From the NCBI GenBank assembly GCA_030607875.1, contig JAUWJD010000012.1:1-64000 (forward strand): DNA of 64,000 nucleotides, written 5' to 3'. Under the pieces are notes generated by a model that was not told the origin of the DNA, ran no database searches, and worked only from the letters and a program-made list of their open reading frames with translations. A program made the position numbers and the translations under genes. The stretch's first letter is position 1. Each line of letters opens with the position of its first letter. This document shows positions 46,410 to 54,671 of the stretch, piece after piece. The DNA is from Chloroflexota bacterium (GTDB lineage Bacteria > Chloroflexota > Anaerolineae > UBA2200).

Positions 46410-47897
46410 GTGGACGCGCATGCCTATGGCGCCAGCCTCTGCGAAGCCGACGCCGATCTCTTGAATAGCATCCGCAAAGCTCTGCCCATCCTGTCGGATC
46501 TCAGCCGCAGTGACCTTTTGCTCTATCTTCCTGTGGGAAGTGGAGAAGCAGTGGTCAGTGATCAGGCCAGGCCGCATTCCATCTTCCCGGTCTATGAGCA
46601 AGACCTGGTGGGCAAGCAAGTGGACCCACAGGGGGCTCCCTGGGTTTTCCAGGCTCTGTCCAGCATCCGGCTGCGGCGCGGAGTGCAGAGTGGCACGGTG
46701 CGAGATGCGCGCATCGTGCGTGAGGTCCTTCCGGTCTTGAGTGACGGGCGAGCCATTGCCGCTCTGAGCATCGAGACCAACCTGCTGGCACACGAGCGGC
46801 ATCGCCGCCGCAGCGTGGCTTTTCGCCAGGCCATGCAGAGGCTGCAGGAGATGGTCCTGCGCGGTGAGTTGACCGGTGCGGAAGAGCTGTCGCCCTTTGG
46901 CGAGCACGATGGCATTGTCGTAGTGGACTTGCAGCGACGCATCCAATATGCGAGCGGCATCGCGGCGCACCTGTACCGCCGCATTGGCTATATGAGCAGC
47001 CTGCTCCATCAGAGCGTGTACGATCTGGAGACGGCTGACGCCGAGCTGGTGGATGAGGCTCTGAGCTGTGGCTCTTGCATCGAGCGTGAGAAGGAAGAGC
47101 ACGGTCGCATCTGGATCCGCAAGGCCATCCCGCTGTACGTCCGCAGGGAGTGGTGGAGCTTCTGGCTGAGGCGTATTCCGGGACTGCCGTCTCCCGAGGG
47201 ATCGGTGCCCGCGGGCGTGATGCTGACGGTGCACGATGCGACGGAGGCACGGGACAAGGAGGAGGAACTCAAGGCCAAGCTGGCCATGATCCAGGAGGTC
47301 CACCACCGTGTCAAGAACAACCTGCAGGTAATCGCTTCTCTGTTGCGCTTGGAGGCGCGGCGCGCGGATCTGCCTGAGGTTCAGCAGGCCTTGACGGAAA
47401 CGGTCAACCGCATTCTGAGTGTGGCCGTGGTGCACGAGTTCCTGTCATATGACAGCGCTGGCGTGATCAATCTGCGCGACGTGGCGCGGCGCATCGTTGA
47501 GCAGATGGGGCAGAGCGTCATGGATCCGGGCAAGGGCATCGAGTTCCGGTTGACTGGCCCGAGCATCTATCTGTCCGCGCAGAAAGCAACCGCATGCGCT
47601 TTGGTAATCAATGAGTTGTTGCTCAATGCGGTCGAGCACGGCTATGAGCACCGGGATGTCGGTCTGGTGACCATTGATCTGGTGGATGACGGCGAGTGGG
47701 TGACCATTGAGGTAGGCGACGATGGTGCGGGCTTGCCCGCTGACTTTGATCTCGATGCGCACGGCGGCCTGGGGCTGCGCATTGTGAGCATATTGGTTCA
47801 GGGCGACCTGAAAGGCAATTTCACACTGCATGGCGAAGAAGGGGTGAGGGCAGTAGCGACTTTCCCCAAGACATCTTTGGGAGGTGCAAAAAGTTGA
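46410..47897 (+). CDS. PdtaS-like sensor histidine kinase
   Basis: A soluble kinase of 495 residues: an N-terminal GAF-like sensor (about 10-140), a PAS-like part (about 160-275), and a HisKA_2/HATPase module with the phospho-His in EVHHRVKNNLQVIASLL (298-299) and the ATP segments INELLLNAVEHGY and GDDGAGLP. This type pairs with ANTAR-domain regulators such as mycobacterial PdtaR. The start is GTG 46410. Its stop overlaps the start of the next gene (TTGA), a sign of coupling. Sensor ligand unknown. Confidence 0.9.
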   Translation: MDAHAYGASLCEADADLLNSIRKALPILSDLSRSDLLLYLPVGSGEAVVSDQARPHSIFPVYEQDLVGKQVDPQGAPWVFQALSSIRLRRGVQSGTVRDARIVREVLPVLSDGRAIAALSIETNLLAHERHRRRSVAFRQAMQRLQEMVLRGELTGAEELSPFGEHDGIVVVDLQRRIQYASGIAAHLYRRIGYMSSLLHQSVYDLETADAELVDEALSCGSCIEREKEEHGRIWIRKAIPLYVRREWWSFWLRRIPGLPSPEGSVPAGVMLTVHDATEARDKEEELKAKLAMIQEVHHRVKNNLQVIASLLRLEARRADLPEVQQALTETVNRILSVAVVHEFLSYDSAGVINLRDVARRIVEQMGQSVMDPGKGIEFRLTGPSIYLSAQKATACALVINELLLNAVEHGYEHRDVGLVTIDLVDDGEWVTIEVGDDGAGLPADFDLDAHGGLGLRIVSILVQGDLKGNFTLHGEEGVRAVATFPKTSLGGAKS

Positions 47898-48496
47898 AGC
47901 GAAAGAGGATATTGATCGCAGATGACGAGTCCATTATCCTGATGGACTTGCGCGAGATGCTGACCAACCTGGGTTATCTGGTGGTGGGTGAGGCCAATGA
48001 TGGTCAGAGCGCGGTGAACATGGCCCGTGAACTCCGGCCAGACCTGGTGGTGATGGACATCAAGATGCCGGACATGGATGGCATCGAGGCTGCCCGGGTG
48101 CTGACCGCGGAGAAGATTGCGCCAGTGCTGTTGCTGACAGCCTACAGCCAGCAAGATCTGATCGAGCAGGCCAGAGAGGCAGGCGTCGTTGGATACCTGG
48201 TCAAGCCTTTCCGGGAGTCGAATCTTGCCCCGGCCATTGAGATCACTCTAGCCCGGTTCGACGAATTCCAGGTGGTGCAGAAGGAAGTTGACGACCTCAA
48301 GGAAGCGCTGGAAACGCGCAAGCTCGTGGATCGTGCCAAAGGCATTCTAATGGACAGCCAGGGTCTGTCAGAGCAGGAAGCCTTTCGGCGCATCCAGAAA
48401 ATGAGCATGAATACTCGCCGGGCGATGAAAGAGATCGCCGAGGCCATCATCCTGACACATGACGTGGAAGGGGAGAAACAGCAGCCAACGTCTTGA
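47894..48496 (+). CDS. ANTAR-domain response regulator (PdtaR-like)
   Basis: This 200-residue regulator has a receiver domain with Asp10, Asp11, phospho-acceptor Asp55 (LVVMDIKMPDMDG) and Lys in YLVKPF. A coiled coil follows, then a C-terminal ANTAR domain with AKGILMDSQGLSEQEAFRRIQKMSM. ANTAR proteins bind RNA hairpins to prevent termination. It starts with TTG 47894, overlapping the kinase stop. The pair matches the PdtaS/PdtaR arrangement; targets would be leader RNAs with paired hairpins. Confidence 0.93.
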   Translation: MKRKRILIADDESIILMDLREMLTNLGYLVVGEANDGQSAVNMARELRPDLVVMDIKMPDMDGIEAARVLTAEKIAPVLLLTAYSQQDLIEQAREAGVVGYLVKPFRESNLAPAIEITLARFDEFQVVQKEVDDLKEALETRKLVDRAKGILMDSQGLSEQEAFRRIQKMSMNTRRAMKEIAEAIILTHDVEGEKQQPTS

Positions 48497-48506
48497 CCTG
48501 CTCGTT

Positions 48507-48838
48507 CACCGCAGAGACGCAGAGCACGCCGAGAGATGAAAATAGACGAGATTAGCGGCCAAGTCATTGGCGCTGCTTGGGTGGGTGGAAAGTGGGCCTG
48601 TTGATCAACTTCAATGTTCCGGTGCTCAAGCGAGGGCTCTGGCGGCTGGTGTGGGGTTTGGAGGAATAGTCCGTTCCTGCGTCGCTCTTTCTCGCCCTTG
48701 CGGTAGCGCAGATTACGTCACTGCAGTGAAGGGTGGGTGCATGTACCGCAATGGTGCGGGGGGAATGAAAACGTGATGCGCTCGCGGAAGCCATTGCCAT
48801 TTAGGCTTTCTCTGTGTTCTCTGCGCCTCAGCGGTGAA
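48507..48838. mobile_element. GxxExxY-relic cassette between inverted CACCGCAGAG-type repeats
   Basis: CACCGCAGAGACGCAGAG begins at 48508 and a degenerate inverted copy, ending CTCAGCGGTGAAAG, occupies 48806-48838. Between them lies the relic at 48536-48669, so the segment looks like a decayed inverted-repeat cassette. A third, split copy of the repeat lies at 1286-1406. Confidence 0.55.
48536..48669 (+). pseudogene. Relic of a GxxExxY-family protein
   Basis: From ATG 48536 the frame reads MKIDEISGQVIGAA, like the N-terminus of GxxExxY proteins. In another frame the sequence gives VGLLINFNVPVLKRG and ends LVWGLEE, the characteristic C-terminus. The central part with the GxxExxY motif is deleted. 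The two ends are only a few bases apart, so this is an internally deleted remnant. Confidence 0.65.
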
Positions 48839-48851
48839 AGAAAAGCTGCAC

Positions 48852-50540
48852 ATGATCAATAGGCTTGGGGTGCTCAACCTGCGCCTGGCTCTGCCAAAGC
48901 TCCTGTTAGCGGTAATAATCCTTGCGCTCGGTCTTGTTCTAGCTCTCTTGCCTGCGAAGTGGGCTGTAGCGCTGCTTGTGGGGAGCGTGCTGCTGCTGGC
49001 GCTCCTCATCCGACCGCAGTATGCTCTTTGTCTCCTGGCCTTTGCAGTTCCCTTTGGATCCATTCGTCAGTTGTCCCTGGGGCCGGTGAATGTTGGCCTC
49101 GCCGAGGTGCTGATCGCCCTCTTGTTTGCCTTCTGGTTTGCGCATATGGTTGTCGACAGGCGTATCACCGTCCCTCGTGCGCCCTTGCTCCTCCCTCTGC
49201 TCCTTTTCCTCGCTGCTATCCTGCTCTCGACACTAGTTACGGCCTCCTTTGAACTCAGCGTTAAAGAGCTGGTAAAGTGGCTGGAAGTTATCATCATCTA
49301 TTGGTTCATGGCGGATATGGTAGACGAGCGTTGGGGTCGATGGCTGGTCTGGGCATTGCTGGCTGCTGGAAGCGCCGAAGCCCTGGTAGGGGTCTACCAA
49401 TTCCTTCGTCGCATCGGTCCGGAGGGGTTCATCCTCTTTGGACGCTTTATGCGCGCCTACGGGCACTTTGCACAACCCAATCCCTTTGCCGGTTACCTGG
49501 GCCTCAGCCTGCCCCTGGCCTACGCCCTGGCTCTGGAGGCCCTGGACGTTTGGCGATTGAAGGTGTGGACGGAGCAGACTGGGATTCGACGCATGGTGGC
49601 ACAGGGCGCGCCATATGCCATCTTTGCCTCCTTTGCTGTGATGTCTGCAGCGATGGCGATGAGTTGGTCACGTGGCGGTTGGGTGGGCCTGGCGGCTGCG
49701 CTCGTTGTAGTCACTGTGTTACGCAGTCGAAGGGCGTGGATCGGCGCCATCGCCGTTGGGTTGTTGGTAGCATACTTGCTCCTCATCGGCGGTGCGCAAT
49801 ACCTGCCGGCAACGCTGGGGCAGAGAGTTGTGGACTTTGTTCCTTATCTGGGCGGCGTGGATGTGACCGCCGTAGAGGTGACCGATGCCAACTGGGCGGT
49901 GATTGAACGCATGGCTCATTGGCAGGCCGCTCTGGGCATGTTCTCCGATCACCCGTGGCTCGGGGTGGGCATTGGCAACTACCCTGTGGCCTACTCGCAG
50001 TACGCGTTGGGGCGCTGGCGGGATCCCCTGGGACATGCGCATAACTACTACCTCAACATCGCCGCCGAGGCAGGCCTCATCGGCCTGAGCGCGTACCTGA
50101 TCCTCTTTGGGGCTTGTCTGATCCAGGCCTGGCGTGTGATCCGGCGCACCGGGCCACCCGTTGGTCACGCTGAGCCCATGCGCTTTGCGGGGGGTGAACT
50201 TCGCAAGGAGGCTCGATCTACCGCGAAGCCGGAGATTCTTCGCTGCGCTCAGAAAGACACGTCAACGGCCATGGCAGGACACAGCCCTGCCCAAGCAATG
50301 GCAGGACAAGGCTATTGGCGGGCAGTGGCACTGGGCGCGATGGGCGTGCTGGTGCATTTGTCTGTGCACAACTTGTTCGACAACCTCTTTGTCCACAGTA
50401 TGAATGTGCAACTGGCACTCGTCCTTGGCTTGCTGCTTGTTGCTGACAAGAGCCAGCCTCTGTCCTACAGGGACTGGCCCAAGGGCCGTCCGCAAGGCGC
50501 GGCCGAAGGGGCGAACGCCCAACATGCGTATCGGCATTGA
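48852..50540 (+). CDS. O-antigen ligase/polymerase family membrane protein
   Basis: A 562-residue membrane protein with about ten hydrophobic segments, of the Wzy/WaaL type that joins or polymerises surface glycans. The long outside loop ends with GIGNYPVAYSQYALGRW and LGHAHNYYLNIAAEAGLIGL, which is the family signature. A charged stretch near residues 435-485 (including EILRCAQKDTS) is encoded by a repeat insertion around 50200-50310. ATG 48852 was preferred to GTG 48834, which lies in the inverted repeat. It overlaps the next gene by 17 bases. Confidence 0.85.
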   Translation: MINRLGVLNLRLALPKLLLAVIILALGLVLALLPAKWAVALLVGSVLLLALLIRPQYALCLLAFAVPFGSIRQLSLGPVNVGLAEVLIALLFAFWFAHMVVDRRITVPRAPLLLPLLLFLAAILLSTLVTASFELSVKELVKWLEVIIIYWFMADMVDERWGRWLVWALLAAGSAEALVGVYQFLRRIGPEGFILFGRFMRAYGHFAQPNPFAGYLGLSLPLAYALALEALDVWRLKVWTEQTGIRRMVAQGAPYAIFASFAVMSAAMAMSWSRGGWVGLAAALVVVTVLRSRRAWIGAIAVGLLVAYLLLIGGAQYLPATLGQRVVDFVPYLGGVDVTAVEVTDANWAVIERMAHWQAALGMFSDHPWLGVGIGNYPVAYSQYALGRWRDPLGHAHNYYLNIAAEAGLIGLSAYLILFGACLIQAWRVIRRTGPPVGHAEPMRFAGGELRKEARSTAKPEILRCAQKDTSTAMAGHSPAQAMAGQGYWRAVALGAMGVLVHLSVHNLFDNLFVHSMNVQLALVLGLLLVADKSQPLSYRDWPKGRPQGAAEGANAQHAYRH

Positions 50541-51702
50541 TTACACAGCGGCAGTGCGCCAAGGTGCGGGCATCGGGCGCTACACGCGACACCTGGTCCA
50601 TGCCCTGCTGGAGCTTGACCAACAGAATGAATACGTCTTGTTGGCCGCCACCGCCGGCAGCAGGGGAGCAATCAAATCCCAGGGTGACAGAGCTTGCTCG
50701 GGATTTGGTCATGGGGCATTCGATATTGCACGCAGCGCTAACGTACGCGCGGTCAATCTGCCTGTGTCCGACCGCACCCTGGCTATCCTCTGGCACCGCT
50801 TGCGACTGCCATTGTGGGTAGAGTTGGTCTGTGGTGCGTTGGATGTATTTCACTCCCCGGATTTTACCTTGCCGCCTGTGCGCCGGGCACGCACGGTGCT
50901 GACCGTTCATGATCTTTCCTTCATGCGCGTACCCGAGTGCTCTGATCCTGGCCTGCGTTCCTATCTGTTGCAGGCCGTACCCAGATCAGTGCGCCGTGCG
51001 GACATCGTACTGGCCGACTCGCAGTGCACCCGCATGGATGTGATCGAGTTGCTGGGCGCAGATGCAGCTCGAGTGGAGGTCATCTATCCGGGGGTAGAGC
51101 GGCGTTTCCAGCGTGTGAGAGATGCCGATGTGCTGCAGGCGGTACGCAAGCGTTATGGCCTGCCAGCGCGTTTTGTGCTCGGGCTGGGAACACTGCAGCC
51201 GCGGAAGAACTTTGAACGCTTGATCGAGGCTTACGCCAGGCTTAGAGGAGACGAGGGGAGTGACATTCAGTTGGTTATCGTCGGTGCCACAGGTTGGATG
51301 TATGAAGGCATCTTTCGACGGGTTGCAGAGCTGGAGTTAAAGGGCTCAGTACACTTCCCAGGCTATGTCGCTGACGACGACCTGCCGGCCCTGTATACCC
51401 TGGCAGACCTGTTTGTCTTTCCCTCTCTCTACGAGGGCTTTGGTCTGCCCCCGCTCGAAGCAATGGCCTGTGAGACGCCGGTGGTCACTTCCAATGTCTC
51501 ATCGTTGCCTGAGGTGGTTGGCGATGCGGCGTTGAAGGTCAATCCCCTGGACGGCGCTGCACTGGCACAGGCGATGCAGGGTGTGCTCAGTGACGTGTCC
51601 CTGCGTAACGAGATGACCCAGCGTGGGATGGCGCAGGCACGGGCCTTTACGTGGGCGCGGGCGGCGACGAAACTACTAGGGGTGTATCAGAGATTGGCCT
51701 AG
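50524..51702 (+). CDS. GT4-family glycosyltransferase
   Basis: A 392-residue GT-B glycosyltransferase of family 4. The N-terminus MRIGIDYTAAVRQGAGIGRY carries the acceptor-side loop. FVLGLGTLQPRKNFERLIEAY and PSLYEGFGLPPLEAMACETPVV, with the EX7E-type Glu pair, are diagnostic. It overlaps the preceding O-antigen-ligase-like gene and is probably co-translated. The sugar donor is not known. Confidence 0.93.
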   Translation: MRIGIDYTAAVRQGAGIGRYTRHLVHALLELDQQNEYVLLAATAGSRGAIKSQGDRACSGFGHGAFDIARSANVRAVNLPVSDRTLAILWHRLRLPLWVELVCGALDVFHSPDFTLPPVRRARTVLTVHDLSFMRVPECSDPGLRSYLLQAVPRSVRRADIVLADSQCTRMDVIELLGADAARVEVIYPGVERRFQRVRDADVLQAVRKRYGLPARFVLGLGTLQPRKNFERLIEAYARLRGDEGSDIQLVIVGATGWMYEGIFRRVAELELKGSVHFPGYVADDDLPALYTLADLFVFPSLYEGFGLPPLEAMACETPVVTSNVSSLPEVVGDAALKVNPLDGAALAQAMQGVLSDVSLRNEMTQRGMAQARAFTWARAATKLLGVYQRLA

Positions 51703-51765
51703 ACGGTAGCTGCCGCACTTTTTCTGGGGCCAGCAGCAACAAAATCTGTTCTGCGGGCTGCTGGT

Positions 51766-51794
51766 TTGCACCTTTTGCCTGGTGGTGTTACAAT
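51766..51794 (+). promoter_or_regulatory. Promoter of the aminotransferase gene
   Basis: TTGCAC (51766-51771) and TACAAT (51789-51794) are 17 bp apart, 59 bases before ATG 51853. Confidence 0.68.
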
Positions 51795-51852
51795 AACAAT
51801 TGCCCTTGTCTTTCGGCGAGATCGACAGTCAATACTTCAAGGAGGAAGCGAA

Positions 51853-53034
51853 ATGAAATTGGCACAGAGAATGTCGCGACTGGGCACCGAGACTGCTTTC
51901 GAGGTGCTGGTGAGGGCCCGGGCATTGGAGGCTCAGGGCCGAGAGGTTGTACACCTGGAGATTGGAGAGCCCGACTTTGACACGCCTTCCAACATCATTG
52001 AAGCGGCGTGTCGTGCCTTGCACAGCGGCTACACGCACTATGGGCCGTCCGCCGGGCTGCCTGAATTCCGCAAAGCCATCGCTGAAGATGTCTCCAAGTC
52101 GCGTGGCATCAAGGTCGATCCGAACCAGGTTGTTGTCACCCCAGGTGGAAAACCGATCATGTTCTTCACCATTATGGCCCTGGCTGAGCCCGGTGATGAA
52201 GTGATCTACCCCAACCCCGGTTACCCTATCTATGAGTCCGTAATCAACTTTGTAGGTGCAAAGGCCGTGCCCCTACGCTTTTCGGAGGAGCGCGAATTCC
52301 GCTTTGACGTTGACGAATTGCGAAGCAAGGTCACTCCTCGCACCAGAATGATCATCATCAACTCGCCGCACAATCCTTGTGGCAGCATGCTGTCCTTGGA
52401 CGATTTGCAAGCTATCGCCGAGATTGCTACAGAGCGCGATATCATGGTCCTTTCGGACGAGATTTACATCCGGCTCGTGTACGAAGGCGAGTTCGCGAGC
52501 GTTACACGTTTCCCCGGTATGATGGAGCACACGATCATCCTGGATGGCTTTTCCAAGACCTATGCCATGACTGGTTGGCGACTGGGTTACGGAGTCATGC
52601 CGGAAGAATTGGCCACGCAGGTGGCCAAGCTGATGACAAACTCGAATTCGTGCACGGCAAGCGCAACGCAAATCGCGGGTCTCGAGGCCCTCACAGGCCC
52701 ACAGGATGAATCCTACAAGATGGCGGCTGCGTTCAAGAAACGGCGTGATGTCATCGTCAAGGGCTTGAACGAGATCCCAGGCATCCGTTGCTTGCTGCCC
52801 AGGGGTGCCTTTTATGCATTCCCGAATGTCGAAGGGGTTATCAAGCGGGGCAAGTTTGCCAACTCCAAGGCACTGGCGGACTATCTTCTGCAAGAGGCCG
52901 GGGTCGCCTCGCTGTCCGGCGCTGCCTTTGGCGAGTATGGGGAAGGCTACTTGCGCTTCTCGTACGCGAACTCGATTGAGAATATCAGCAAGGCACTGCA
53001 GTGGATTGGTGAGGCGGTGGCCAAGCTGGGCTAG
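51853..53034 (+). CDS. Class I/II PLP aminotransferase
   Basis: A 393-residue fold-type I aminotransferase, of the aspartate aminotransferase-like branch. EIGEPDFDTPSNI starts the fold. The PLP contacts include Asn174 in SPHNPCGSM, Asp202 in LSDEIY, and the Schiff-base Lys235 in GFSKTYAMTGWRLGY. The cofactor Arg lies in GYLRFSYANS near the end. Start ATG 51853 follows GGAGGAAGCG. The substrate amino acid is not fixed. Confidence 0.95.
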   Translation: MKLAQRMSRLGTETAFEVLVRARALEAQGREVVHLEIGEPDFDTPSNIIEAACRALHSGYTHYGPSAGLPEFRKAIAEDVSKSRGIKVDPNQVVVTPGGKPIMFFTIMALAEPGDEVIYPNPGYPIYESVINFVGAKAVPLRFSEEREFRFDVDELRSKVTPRTRMIIINSPHNPCGSMLSLDDLQAIAEIATERDIMVLSDEIYIRLVYEGEFASVTRFPGMMEHTIILDGFSKTYAMTGWRLGYGVMPEELATQVAKLMTNSNSCTASATQIAGLEALTGPQDESYKMAAAFKKRRDVIVKGLNEIPGIRCLLPRGAFYAFPNVEGVIKRGKFANSKALADYLLQEAGVASLSGAAFGEYGEGYLRFSYANSIENISKALQWIGEAVAKLG

Positions 53035-53061
53035 CACAAGGCAAATCCAAGATCACAAACC

Positions 53062-53114
53062 CAAATGACCAAATACCAGGGGTTCGATACCTTAGGATTT
53101 GGTCATTTGTTTTT
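53062..53114. terminator. AT-rich terminator after the aminotransferase
   Basis: CAAATGACCAAAT (53062-53074) pairs with ATTTGGTCATTTG (53097-53109) and is followed by TTTTT. The right arm encodes the last residues of the converging secreted protein. Confidence 0.65.
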
Positions 53115-53919
53115 GGTCATTGTGAATGGTGATTGGCAGGTAGAGCCGGTGTGGTGTCGCCGTCGGTGTCGCTGTCTGCGTCGCTGTCATCGTCGCAGTT
53201 GGTGTATTCGTTAGAGTGCTCGTACAGGTGGGCGTTGGCGTAGGGGTTGGCGGATTCCAGTGCACTTCGAGCCAGGGATGCCGGGTGCTGTCAATGAAGC
53301 GGGAGGAATAGAACGCAGTTCTGCCAAAGGCCTCGCTGTATCCGCGCAACATCAGGCCATGATTGCTCCCATTGACCCATTGTTGTACGATGCTTGTCAC
53401 GGGAATGTCCGCCCACGTCCCCTGGGCGGTGGTTTCCGTCACTTCGTTGGGATAGTGGCTCTGGCAGCGGTCGCTGCTGCCGTTGCCGCCTGGCACTGCC
53501 CAAGGCACGCCGGAGGAAGCGTGGTGCCAGGTGGCTTCTTCGGGGCTCCATGCTTTCTTCATGCAGTAGGCAGCGAACTTGCACGGCGCACGGAATGTGT
53601 CCGGGTTTTGTCCGAGCGGTACGTATAGATGCAGTCGGGCGAATGTGACACTGGAGCCGGGCGGGATAGAAGAAACGTCGAATTTGAGCAAGGGTACGAT
53701 CTTGTCATCCGCACGGAGTATCAGCCATGTAGTCTCGAAATGATGTGGTATGTGTGGCTGATAAAAGTCGATGTAGGTATCGGCAGAAACTTGGAACTGG
53801 TGCCAGTCTTGCGCCACAGTCCCTTGCCCAAGGCCGGGCAGAACCCAAACAAGTGCCATGGCGCTTGTCAGGCACAAGGTGACGATGAACCAACTCACTC
53901 TCGGCAGTGCTTTGTGCAT
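53092..53919 (-). CDS. Secreted DNRLRE-domain (CBM96-like) protein
   Basis: This 275-residue exported protein has a signal segment (about 8-32), then a beta-domain of the DNRLRE type: ADTYIDFYQPH, LLKFDVSSIPPGSSV, ARLHLYVPLG, SPEEATWHHAS and VTSIVQQWVNG. A Thr/Pro-rich linker and a short tail beginning HRLYLPITI follow. The very end NDQKQMTKS is encoded by the terminator repeat at 53097-53109, so it may be a recent extension. The role is probably cell-surface or matrix binding. Confidence 0.85.
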   Translation of the reverse strand: MHKALPRVSWFIVTLCLTSAMALVWVLPGLGQGTVAQDWHQFQVSADTYIDFYQPHIPHHFETTWLILRADDKIVPLLKFDVSSIPPGSSVTFARLHLYVPLGQNPDTFRAPCKFAAYCMKKAWSPEEATWHHASSGVPWAVPGGNGSSDRCQSHYPNEVTETTAQGTWADIPVTSIVQQWVNGSNHGLMLRGYSEAFGRTAFYSSRFIDSTRHPWLEVHWNPPTPTPTPTCTSTLTNTPTATMTATQTATPTATPHRLYLPITIHNDQKQMTKS

Positions 53920-53991
53920 GTTTTTTCTCCCTCTGTCTGGGATGTATCCCCTTAGAGCCCCGATAGACCGGACAAAGATGGCGCGAGGTCG

Positions 53992-54543
53992 CTACGTCTT
54001 CTCGTACTTCTCTGGCTTCAGTACGCCAATGTAGGGAAGGCTGCGATAGATCTCGGCAAAGTCCAGGCCGTAGCCGATGACGAACTTGTTGGGAATCTCG
54101 AACCCGACATAGTCCACCGAAATGTCGATCTGGCGACGAGAAGGCTTGTTCAGCAGGGTGCAGATGCGCAGGCTCTTTGGATGCCTGGTCTGCAGGTTGC
54201 GCGTGATGTAGTTGAGTGTGCGGCCGGTATCAATGATGTCTTCCACAATCAGCACGTTGCGGCCTTCGATGTTCGTGTCCAGGTCTTTCAAGATGCGCAC
54301 GATGCCGCTGGACTCGGTGCTGGCCCCGTAGCTGGAGATGGCCATGAAATCAATGGAATGTGCAATGGTGATCTCACGCATCAGGTCAGCGAGAAAAGTG
54401 ATGGCTCCCTTCAACACGCAAACCAGCACCAAATCCTGCCTCTCATAGTCCTTCGAGATTTGCCGGCCTAGCTCTCGTATCCTTTCCTGGATTTGCTTCT
54501 CGGTGATCAGGATTTCTGCCACATCACTGTCAAGGTTGGACAT
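53992..54543 (-). CDS. hpt: Hypoxanthine phosphoribosyltransferase
   Basis: This purine salvage enzyme makes IMP or GMP from hypoxanthine or guanine. VCVLKGAITFLADL, the PRPP loop VLIVEDIIDTGRTLNY and VDYVGFEIPNKFVIGYGLD are typical. The length is 183 residues. It is the last gene of the leftward cutA-tilS-rlmI-hpt cluster; tilS next to hpt is a common bacterial arrangement. Confidence 0.96.
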   Translation of the reverse strand: MSNLDSDVAEILITEKQIQERIRELGRQISKDYERQDLVLVCVLKGAITFLADLMREITIAHSIDFMAISSYGASTESSGIVRILKDLDTNIEGRNVLIVEDIIDTGRTLNYITRNLQTRHPKSLRICTLLNKPSRRQIDISVDYVGFEIPNKFVIGYGLDFAEIYRSLPYIGVLKPEKYEKT

Positions 54544-54671
54544 AGGCCTTCTCTCCCACAGGTTCTGATGATTCTATGGATTGCTGAATCAACAATCAGG
54601 CTCCCTCGGCTGCTACCAAGAGTTCGCTACTGCGTGTAGGGTGGCGGCATGATCGCCTAGCCCCACTGCCC

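Noticed and set aside
54577..54590. GATTGCTGAATC, similar to one end of the 2289 element
   Set aside because: Only one end matches and no second arm is found, so it is probably chance or an unrecognisable remnant.
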